Below are positions 1-4,837 of a stretch of DNA of 6,842 nt, one piece after another. Origin of the DNA: a bacterium UBP1_UBA4771 (lineage in GTDB: Bacteria; Krumholzibacteriota; Krumholzibacteriia; Krumholzibacteriales; Krumholzibacteriaceae). The stretch's first letter is position 1. Each line of letters starts with the position of its first letter. The notes under the pieces are model-generated. The model was not told the origin of the DNA, made no database searches, and saw only the letters and a list, made by a program, of their open reading frames with translations. The position numbers were made by a program, and so were the translations under genes. Where the stretch lies: positions 11,655 through 18,496 of the forward strand of contig DHHN01000128.1 of assembly GCA_002403295.1 (NCBI GenBank). The letters are read 5' to 3'.

Positions 1-468
1 CTTCTGTCCGAGCAGGTTGTGCAGGAGGCGGCGCCGAACGTCGCGGATGTCCGCGGCCCGCTCGCGCAGGAACTCGTCCTTGATGCTCGCGAAGGTGGTG
101 AGCACCTTGTCGAGGGTGAGATGGAGCGCGTAGGCCGCCGTGACCCTGCGCTCGCGGATCGCGCGGATCGTGTCGCCGCGCATGATCTCGTCGGCGAGAA
201 TCATGCGGTGCGTGTCGAGGATCTTTCCGTGCTCCTCGCCCATCTCGTCCTCGAGCGCCTTGTGGAGGTTGCCGAGCTCCGTCTCCGTCTCCGCGAGCGC
301 CGCCATGAACCTGTCGATCTCGGCCTCGACCCTGTCCGCGGCGATGCGCTCCTCGGTGACGGGCTGCTCCTCGACGTTCACGACGAACGCCTCGCCGAAC
401 GCGATGCCCGGGGACGCCGGAATCCCGATGAAGGTCATTTCCTTCTTTTCGACTTTCGCCTCGTCCAC
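1..468 (-). CDS. ptsI: PTS Enzyme I (PEP-protein phosphotransferase), N-terminal 156 residues (3' end outside window)
   Basis: Enzyme I autophosphorylates from PEP and passes the phosphate to HPr. This frame runs off the window at position 1 and so has no stop here. It opens with TFIGIPASPGIAFGEAFVV (12-30), the classic EI N-terminal strand. A helical HPr-binding domain follows, with EEHGKILDTHRMILADEIM (78-96), aligning with the family aeIFeaHlmlLeD. A later helical stretch (FLRERAADIRDVRRRLLHNL) leads toward the phosphohistidine domain, whose GGxTSH motif lies beyond the window. No GAF domain precedes it, so this is a ptsI-type rather than ptsP-type enzyme. The start is probably GTG 468, directly after the ptsH TAG. 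ATG 438 is an alternative and would remove ten charged residues (up to KKE). Translation is probably coupled to ptsH. Confidence 0.95.
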   Translation of the reverse strand, partial: MDEAKVEKKEMTFIGIPASPGIAFGEAFVVNVEEQPVTEERIAADRVEAEIDRFMAALAETETELGNLHKALEDEMGEEHGKILDTHRMILADEIMRGDTIRAIRERRVTAAYALHLTLDKVLTTFASIKDEFLRERAADIRDVRRRLLHNLLGQK

Positions 469-741
469 CTAGTTCGTCTCCCGCGCGAATTCGTTCTCGA
501 CGAGCGAGACGAGAAACGCGACCGCGTCGTTCTCGTCGGCGCCCTCGGCCTTGAACTGAAGCTCGGAGCCGAACTCCGCGCCGAGCCCCGCGACGCCGAG
601 GATGCTCTTCGCGTCCACCTCCTGGCCGTCCTTCGAGACGGTTACGCGCGATTGAAAGCGCGTGGCCGCCTTGACGAGCTCGCCCGCGAGCCGGAGATGA
701 ATGCCGTTCCTGTTCTTGACCCTGGCGCTTCCGTTGACCAT
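469..741 (-). CDS. ptsH: Phosphocarrier protein HPr with an unusual active-site sequence
   Basis: HPr carries phosphate from Enzyme I (on His15) to IIA, and is phosphorylated on Ser46 by HprK/P. The 90-residue product has the normal HPr length. H15 and R17 lie in NGIHLRLAGELV, S46 in the regulatory stretch AKSILGVAGLGAEFGSEL (44-61), and the end has the AEGADENDAVAFL pattern. Both phosphorylation sites keep canonical numbering, which supports the ATG at 739-741. GGGA lies 5 nt upstream. The active-site context is odd: the usual HARPA reads HLRLA, with Leu16 and Leu18, so the PROSITE-type HPr histidine pattern would probably miss it. The gene is 39 nt after IID, and its TAG stop abuts the ptsI GTG. 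With hprK and ptsI in the same cluster, a dual-phosphorylation role is well supported, though NPr-like or regulatory-only use is possible. Confidence 0.94.
   Translation of the reverse strand: MVNGSARVKNRNGIHLRLAGELVKAATRFQSRVTVSKDGQEVDAKSILGVAGLGAEFGSELQFKAEGADENDAVAFLVSLVENEFARETN
478..482 (-). promoter_or_regulatory. Ribosome binding site deciding the ptsI start
   Basis: GGGAG on the minus strand lies 9 nt before the GTG at 468, within the last codons of ptsH. The alternative ATG at 438 has AAGG only 2 nt upstream, which is too close, so the GTG is favoured. Confidence 0.5.
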
Positions 742-780
742 GCCGTTCCCGTTCCGCGACGGGCGCCTCCGTCCTCGAAT

Positions 781-1602
781 CTATACCGGCGCGACGAACG
801 ACCGGACCGCGAGGAACGCTGCGAGAGCGGCGGCCGTGACGCACGCGACGGCGGTCGCCGACAGCCTCCGCCCGAGGACCGCGGCGGCCGCGGCCGCGGC
901 CGCCCCCGCAGCGACGAACGGAACGCCGCCCGCATCCGCCGCTCTCACGAACAGAAGCGCCGCGAAGACCCCCGCCGCGAACGACGCAAGCCCCTCGAGA
1001 GCGCGCGCCTCCCGGAACAGCCGGGAGACGAACGCGCCGCCGATACCCTCGCCTAACTCGACACCCCGGCCATATCCGCCGATCCTCGATTGGAAATGAT
1101 AGAAATTGTACAACGCGAGGAAAATCACGGGGCCGATGTACGACCCATAGATAGCAAAAATCGCCGCGATTGTCAATCCGAAGGGGATGACGAGGGCGTC
1201 GAAAAACCGGTTGGCCCGCGCGGCGAGAACGGATGAGAGCGTCGCCTTGATGCGTTCGACCTCCGCCGGCGGAATATCCTCGCCCGCCGCCCGTCGCTTC
1301 TCGAGGTTCACGACGACGCCGGCGACGATGGGCGCGAGGTAGACGCCGCCGTTGAAATATCCGAGGTGCCGCAGCGCCGTCTCGCGAGCGTCGGGGAGGC
1401 GGCCCCGGCCCTTCCCGAGCGCCGGCGCGAACACCGAAAAGAAACCGAGCGCGTCCATGAGGCGTTCGCCGCGGGAGCTGTGCATGAAGAGGAGGCGCCA
1501 GAGCACGGCGGCCGGGCCGCGCGGACGCGAGCCGGACGGCGCCCGGCGCCGCCGCTCGTCGTCCTCGATCCAGACTCCCTGCTCCCGCGCATCCTGCGCC
1601 AC
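781..1602 (-). CDS. PTS mannose-family IID membrane component, divergent
   Basis: IID pairs with IIC to form the membrane part of mannose-family transporters. The 273-residue product keeps the family architecture: an amphipathic N-terminal part with LWRLLFMHSSRGERLMDALGF (aligning with FwRsfxlQxswNyERMQxLGF), RHLGYFNGGVYLAPIVAGVV (78-97, aligning with RHLeFFNTHPylagfilGvv), the E-x-IK motif near 117, a long hydrophobic hairpin at 139-169, and the GYxxGxxLGxGI-like segment at 176-188. The C-terminal part has two more hydrophobic stretches with an eight-alanine run. The family signature GPLAGIGDSLFW is replaced by SVLAARANRFFDAL, and the NTHP motif by NGGV. The N-terminus carries a charged extension (WIEDDERRRR). 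The start was set at GTG 1602 by its ribosome binding site; GTG 1611 would add three residues. Assignment rests on these motifs and the position after IIC. Transport activity is uncertain. Confidence 0.88.
   Translation of the reverse strand: MAQDAREQGVWIEDDERRRRAPSGSRPRGPAAVLWRLLFMHSSRGERLMDALGFFSVFAPALGKGRGRLPDARETALRHLGYFNGGVYLAPIVAGVVVNLEKRRAAGEDIPPAEVERIKATLSSVLAARANRFFDALVIPFGLTIAAIFAIYGSYIGPVIFLALYNFYHFQSRIGGYGRGVELGEGIGGAFVSRLFREARALEGLASFAAGVFAALLFVRAADAGGVPFVAAGAAAAAAAAVLGRRLSATAVACVTAAALAAFLAVRSFVAPV
880..903 (-). repeat. GGCCGC tandem repeat encoding poly-alanine in IID
   Basis: The hexamer GGCCGC is repeated about three times, giving three overlapping GCGGCCGC palindromes at 884-891, 890-897 and 896-903. 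On the coding strand the region gives eight consecutive alanines (IID residues 234-241) in a hydrophobic C-terminal segment. It is a simple-sequence tract of the kind expected in GC-rich genomes and may vary in length between strains. Confidence 0.8.
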
Positions 1603-1606
1603 GTCC

Positions 1607-1614
1607 TTCACCTC
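1607..1614 (-). promoter_or_regulatory. Ribosome binding site deciding the IID start
   Basis: GGAGGTGA on the minus strand is an extended match to the 16S anti-Shine-Dalgarno and lies 5 nt before a GTG at 1602. The upstream GTG at 1611 lies inside this motif and cannot use it, so the 1602 start is preferred. Confidence 0.7.
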
Positions 1615-1639
1615 CAGCCGCGCCGCGGCGTCCCGCGCT

Positions 1640-2350
1640 TCAGCCCCTGAATAACAGCACGAGAACCACGCAGGCGAAGCCCGCGAAAAACCAGAATATC
1701 CGCGTCCGCGCGACGTTCGCCGCGAGCAGCGCGCCCGCCCCGATGAAGGGAAGAAGCACGTCGAGCGAACGGAGCGGTTCGCACCAGCTCCCCGCGGCGG
1801 TGCCGGCGGCCGCCGCGACGAGCGGCACGAGGGACGCCGTCGCCGCGCCGGCGGCGACGAATCCGAACGCGAAATGCAGGATGAGCGTCGAGAAGTGGAT
1901 CGCGGACGCCGCCCACCAACGGCCCTTCTCGACGTGGCGCCGCGCCGCTTCGACGAACGCGTCGGCGCGGCGCTCCCAGAAACGCACGGCCGACCGCCCC
2001 GCGACGGCGGCGGCGATACCCGCGGCGAGGGAGCAGGCGAGCACGAGTCCCTTCGCGTCCGCGGCGCCGTCCGTCGCGCGCGGCGCGAGGATATACAGCG
2101 CCGAGGCGATCACGCCCCCGAGCGGCAGATCGGGAAGCGGCGCGCCGCGCACGGGAATCGCGCCGAGGAACATCATCTGGAGGATCGCGCCGGCGAAAAA
2201 CCCCCCCCGCCAGTCGCCGAGGACGAGCCCCGCGAGGAGACCGCCGCAGATCGGCTGGGAGACGAGGAGCCTCACCCCCGCGCGGTGGTCGAGGGAGAGC
2301 GCGCCGCCGACGAGGGATACGGAGAGAATGGTTCCCGTGAATAACGTCAT
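1640..2350 (-). CDS. PTS mannose/sorbose-family IIC membrane component
   Basis: IIC forms the sugar-translocating channel together with IID. The 236-residue product is strongly hydrophobic with several membrane segments (roughly 4-20, 28-46, 50-66, 77-90, 102-118, 153-185, 196-212 and 217-234). It carries the family core VSQPICGGLLAGLVLGDWRG (30-49), then GAILQMMFLGAIPVRGAPLPD (54-74), aligning with the GxxLqLiwLGavpiGgavPpD region of IIC-Man. The ATG at 2350 was chosen because it begins a typical MTLFxxxLL N-terminus and lies one base after the IIB stop. The longer frame to 2407 adds 19 very basic residues overlapping IIB and is unlikely. No Shine-Dalgarno is visible, so translation is probably coupled to IIB. 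The protein is slightly short for the family (about 250-270). A G8-T5 run lies in codons 48-52. IID follows after 37 nt. Confidence 0.93.
   Translation of the reverse strand: MTLFTGTILSVSLVGGALSLDHRAGVRLLVSQPICGGLLAGLVLGDWRGGFFAGAILQMMFLGAIPVRGAPLPDLPLGGVIASALYILAPRATDGAADAKGLVLACSLAAGIAAAVAGRSAVRFWERRADAFVEAARRHVEKGRWWAASAIHFSTLILHFAFGFVAAGAATASLVPLVAAAAGTAAGSWCEPLRSLDVLLPFIGAGALLAANVARTRIFWFFAGFACVVLVLLFRG
2196..2208 (-). repeat. G8-T5 homopolymer junction inside the IIC gene
   Basis: On the coding strand eight G residues (2208-2201) are followed directly by five T residues (2200-2196). Together they encode Arg48-Gly-Gly-Phe-Phe52 of IIC. It is the most conspicuous homopolymer in the window and sits right after the conserved LGDW, so slippage of one base would truncate or scramble the permease. 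Confidence 0.9.
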
Positions 2351-2351
2351 G

Positions 2352-2822
2352 TCATACGACCAGCGTGTTGAGCGTCGCCGCCGGGCTCCCCGCGACGGCC
2401 CTCCCATCGAGCGCCACGCCCCGCTTCACGAGCTCCCGGAGCGCGGCCCGCTCCTCGGCGTCGACATAGACGCCCTCGGCGAGCTTCTCCCGCCCCTCGC
2501 GGAAATGGAGACCGCCGACGTTCACGGCCGTCACGGGAAGCCCGAGATCCATGAGGGCGATCACGTTCCGGGGGTTCCGGACGAGAAGGATGATGCGCTC
2601 GCCCTCGAAAACGCCCCCGGCGAGCTGCCGGGCCGCTTCGGCGACCGGGACGATCGTGATCCGCATCTCGGGCCAGCCTTGCGCGTAGAGGCCGCGCTCC
2701 CACTCGTTCGACGCGACCGCGTCGTCGGCGAGGACGATGCGGTCGGGTCTGAGCGCCGTCCCCCAGCCGAGAACGACCTGGCCGTGAATGAGCCTGTCGT
2801 CGACGCGCAGGAGCACGATCAC
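2352..2822 (-). CDS. PTS mannose-family IIB component
   Basis: IIB-Man is a cytoplasmic protein that takes phosphate from IIA on a histidine and donates it to the sugar carried by IIC/IID. The 156-residue product begins with the family signature LLRVDDRLIHGQVVLGWG, with H13 as the phosphorylation site. It continues with IVLADDAVASNEWERGLY (29-46), ILLVRNPRNVIALMDLGLPV (78-97), NVGGLHF (101-107) and a helical C-terminal part. Length and motifs are normal for a single IIB. The start is GTG at 2822, the first possible start after the IIA stop, preceded by a weak purine-rich AAGGCGGG. The TGA at 2352 is separated from the IIC ATG by a single base. The sugar specificity cannot be read from the sequence; the sorbose, mannose, fructose and N-acetylgalactosamine systems share this fold. 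Confidence 0.95.
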   Translation of the reverse strand: MIVLLRVDDRLIHGQVVLGWGTALRPDRIVLADDAVASNEWERGLYAQGWPEMRITIVPVAEAARQLAGGVFEGERIILLVRNPRNVIALMDLGLPVTAVNVGGLHFREGREKLAEGVYVDAEERAALRELVKRGVALDGRAVAGSPAATLNTLVV

Positions 2823-2847
2823 GCGAACCCGCCTTCCCCGCCGCGGC

Positions 2848-2861
2848 GCCCGGATACGGGC
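2848..2861 (-). other. Short hairpin in the IIA-IIB gap
   Basis: GCCCG and CGGGC form a perfect 5-bp stem around a 4-nt loop within the 57-nt gap between IIA and IIB. There is no following U-run, so it does not look like a terminator. It could be a processing or mRNA-stability element, or simply chance in GC-rich DNA. Confidence 0.25.
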
Positions 2862-2879
2862 CGAACGCGACGCGCCGGC

Positions 2880-3287
2880 CTACAGATCGATCACCTTTAC
2901 GCTCTCCCGCCCGCGCCGGACGAGGTGGTCGACGAGCTCCTCGAACGGCATCGTCTCGCGCTTCGTCATGAAGCTGAGAAGCACCGGGAGGTTGACGCCG
3001 CTGAGGACCTTGACCCCCTCTTCCCCCTCCACCGCGCGCACGCTGTTGATGCAGCACGAGCCGCCGAAGTAATCGACGAACACGAGCACCCGCGCGCCGC
3101 CCCGGCCGGCGACGATGTCGCGGATGCCGCGGACGACAGTCTCGTCGCAGAGGTCCGAGCCCGATATGGCGTGAAGATCGCGCCCCGGGCCCACGATGAG
3201 CTCCGCCGTCCGCACGAGCTCCTCGGCGAGTCTCCCGTGCGTAACGACGATGCCCGTGATGCCGGGGGCCGGTTTCCCTTCGTTCAT
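2880..3287 (-). CDS. PTS mannose-family IIA component
   Basis: IIA-Man proteins accept phosphate from HPr on a histidine and pass it to IIB. In bacteria lacking a permease they act as regulators. The 135-residue product matches a stand-alone IIA-Man domain. It opens with ITGIVVTHGRLAEELVRTAE, in which H17 is the expected phosphorylation site, and continues with VLVFVDYFGGSCCINSVRA (87-105), aligning with the family VLvDlfGGSp-N region, and NLPVLLSF near residue 115. The start is the ATG at 3287, which overlaps the hprK TGA. No good Shine-Dalgarno precedes it, so translation is probably coupled to hprK. The frame stays open far upstream into hprK, but that part is a shadow. The gene is separate from IIB, unlike the fused E. 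coli ManX. A 57-nt gap separates it from IIB. Confidence 0.95.
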   Translation of the reverse strand: MNEGKPAPGITGIVVTHGRLAEELVRTAELIVGPGRDLHAISGSDLCDETVVRGIRDIVAGRGGARVLVFVDYFGGSCCINSVRAVEGEEGVKVLSGVNLPVLLSFMTKRETMPFEELVDHLVRRGRESVKVIDL

Positions 3288-4264
3288 TCCGTGTCGTACT
3301 TGAGATAGCGCCGCGTCTTCCGGTCGCTCTCCATCATGTCGATGAGCTGCGTGTTGAAGCGTTTCGCGGCGTCGATGCCATAGACCTTGAGCATGTGATT
3401 GAGCGAAATGCTCTCGGCGATCACCGTGATGTTCTTCCCCGGATAGATCGGGATGACGACCTGCCGGATCTTCGTGCCGAGCATATCGACGTGCTTCTCG
3501 TCGAGCCCGAGGCGGTCCCACTCCTTCTTCGGATCCCAAACCTCGAGACGGACCTCGACCTCGATGCGCTTCTGGATGCGGACGGAGCGGATGCCGAAGA
3601 TATCCATCACGTTGATGATGCCGATGCCGCGGATCTCCATGAAGTGGCGCAGGTGCTCGCTCCCCCGCCCGATGAGGACGTCGCCGCGGCGGATGATCTC
3701 GACGACGTCGTCGGCGACGAGCCGGTGCCCCCGCTCGACGAGATCGAGCGCGATCTCGCTCTTGCCGATCCCGCTCTGCCCGGAGAACAGCAGCCCGACG
3801 CCGTACACGTCGACGAGCGAGCCATGCACCGTCGTCCGGGGCGCGAAGACGTCCTCGAGGTGATCGGCGAGCATGTGGAGGAACGGCGTCGTGAGGATGG
3901 GCGTGCGGAGCACCGGCACGCCGTGTTCGGTCGCGAGGGGCACGAGATCGGGCACCGGATCGAGCCCCTTCGCCACGATGATGCAGCAGAGCGGTTTCGT
4001 GAAGAGCCGTTGGATCGCCTCGCGCTGCCGGAGAGGGTCGAGGGAACGCAGGTACACGATCTCCGTCTCGCCGATCACCTGGATCCGCTCGTGGAGATAG
4101 AACTCCATGAAACCCGAGAGCGCGAACGCGGGCCGGTGCACGTCGGGAACCGTTATGGGTATGGGGCTCGAGAGGCTCGGCGTGAGCGTCTCGAACCGGA
4201 ACTCGTCCCTGCATTCCTTGAAGAACTGCTCGACCGGGTACACGTAGCGAAGGTTGTCCTCCAT
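3284..4264 (-). CDS. hprK: HPr kinase/phosphorylase
   Basis: HprK/P phosphorylates HPr on Ser46 using ATP or PPi and removes the phosphate by phosphorolysis, so that sugar phosphotransfer responds to energy state. The 326-residue product has the usual two-domain layout. An N-terminal domain spans about 1-130. The catalytic domain follows, with H147 in VHGSLVDVYG, the P-loop GQSGIGKS (162-169), the catalytic acidic pair in VADD (183-186), the HprK signature MEIRGIGIINVMDIFG (209-224), and the C-terminal KNITVIAESISLNHMLKVYG (277-296). All expected catalytic elements are present. The P-loop has Gln where Asp or Glu is more usual in its second position, which is unlikely to abolish ATP binding. 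The ATG at 4264 is preferred over the GTG at 4270 because of ribosome binding site spacing. The TGA overlaps the IIA ATG by 4 nt, and the substrate gene ptsH lies in the same cluster. No rapZ (yvcJ) gene follows, unlike many related clusters. Confidence 0.98.
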   Translation of the reverse strand: MEDNLRYVYPVEQFFKECRDEFRFETLTPSLSSPIPITVPDVHRPAFALSGFMEFYLHERIQVIGETEIVYLRSLDPLRQREAIQRLFTKPLCCIIVAKGLDPVPDLVPLATEHGVPVLRTPILTTPFLHMLADHLEDVFAPRTTVHGSLVDVYGVGLLFSGQSGIGKSEIALDLVERGHRLVADDVVEIIRRGDVLIGRGSEHLRHFMEIRGIGIINVMDIFGIRSVRIQKRIEVEVRLEVWDPKKEWDRLGLDEKHVDMLGTKIRQVVIPIYPGKNITVIAESISLNHMLKVYGIDAAKRFNTQLIDMMESDRKTRRYLKYDTE

Positions 4265-4272
4265 ACTCACCG

Positions 4273-4276
4273 CCTC
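4273..4276 (-). promoter_or_regulatory. Ribosome binding site deciding the hprK start
   Basis: GAGG on the minus strand is 8 nt upstream of the ATG at 4264 but only 2 nt upstream of an in-frame GTG at 4270. The spacing favours the ATG, which removes two residues from the longest reading. Confidence 0.6.
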
Positions 4277-4291
4277 GCGAGCGCGACTCGC

Positions 4292-4837
4292 CTAGAATTT
4301 CTCGATCAGGCCGTAATCTCCGTCCGCGCGCTTGTAAACGATGTTCAGTTTACCCGATTCGCGGTTGTTGAACAGCAGAAAGTTGCGCCCGTCGTCCTCC
4401 ATGAGGACGATCGCCTCCTCGACGCCGAGATCGCGCACCTCGTGAGGAACCTCCGCGGCGATCTCGAGCCCCGCGGCCGACCCGATGCTCGCCGAGCCGA
4501 CGATCCGCTCGCTCGCCTGCGGCCCGAGGGCCCCGCGGCGGCGCTTGTGGGAGTTGGTGACGAGCTTGCCCTTGAGCTTTTTCATCTGCCGTTCGAGGTC
4601 CTTGGCCGTGCGGTCGATCGATGTCCGCATGTCCTCCGATTCCTCCTTCGCGGCGAAATCGTGGCCGTTCACGTGGACCTTGACCTCGGCGATATGACGG
4701 AATTTCTCGACGGACATGATCACGTCGACGTTCAGAATATGATCCCAGAAGCGTTTCAGCTTCCGCATCCGGTTGTCGATATAGTCGATGAGCTCGGGAG
4801 TCGAATCAAAGTGCCGGGCCGTTGTCGAGAGCTTCAT
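4292..4837 (-). CDS. hpf: Ribosome hibernation promoting factor, long form (HPF/RaiA family)
   Basis: HPF binds the 30S decoding region of idle ribosomes. The long form also dimerises through its C-terminal domain to make 100S particles in stationary phase or starvation. The 181-residue length fits the long class. Residues 1-98 are the S30AE/sigma-54 modulation domain, with a beta-alpha-beta pattern and a basic second helix (DRTAKDLERQMKKLKGKL, 75-92). A Gly/Ala/Ser linker follows at about 103-123. Residues 124-181 form the C-terminal dimerisation domain, with EEAIVLMEDDGRNFLLFNN (140-158) and the conserved end NIVYKRADGDYGLIEKF (165-181). The ATG start overlaps the lipA stop and has a near-perfect ribosome binding site. 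Proximity to rpoN is why this family was once named the sigma-54 modulation protein. The next gene, hprK, starts 27 nt downstream. Confidence 0.97.
   Translation of the reverse strand: MKLSTTARHFDSTPELIDYIDNRMRKLKRFWDHILNVDVIMSVEKFRHIAEVKVHVNGHDFAAKEESEDMRTSIDRTAKDLERQMKKLKGKLVTNSHKRRRGALGPQASERIVGSASIGSAAGLEIAAEVPHEVRDLGVEEAIVLMEDDGRNFLLFNNRESGKLNIVYKRADGDYGLIEKF

Noticed and set aside
162..170. HprK P-loop Gln (GQSGIGKS, residue positions 162-169) as a sign of an inactive kinase
   Set aside because: The Gly-Lys-Ser core and the catalytic Asp pair are intact. The second P-loop residue varies in many P-loop enzymes, so loss of function is not supported. The numbers given here are residue numbers in hprK, not nucleotide positions.
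19..1056. A 345-codon open frame on the plus strand
   Set aside because: It is antisense to EI, HPr and IID. Its composition is dominated by Arg, Asp and Glu and it has no motif.
1743..3308. A 521-codon open frame on the plus strand
   Set aside because: It lies antisense to IIC, IIB and IIA, which have clear family motifs. The product is rich in Arg, Ala, Pro and Asp with no recognisable domain, as expected from the antisense of high-GC coding DNA.
3288..4214. Upstream extension of the IIA frame into hprK, and the lipA frame extension into rpoN (5758-6705)
   Set aside because: Both extensions overlap well-supported genes in another frame and read as basic, low-complexity sequence. The family similarity starts only at the chosen starts.
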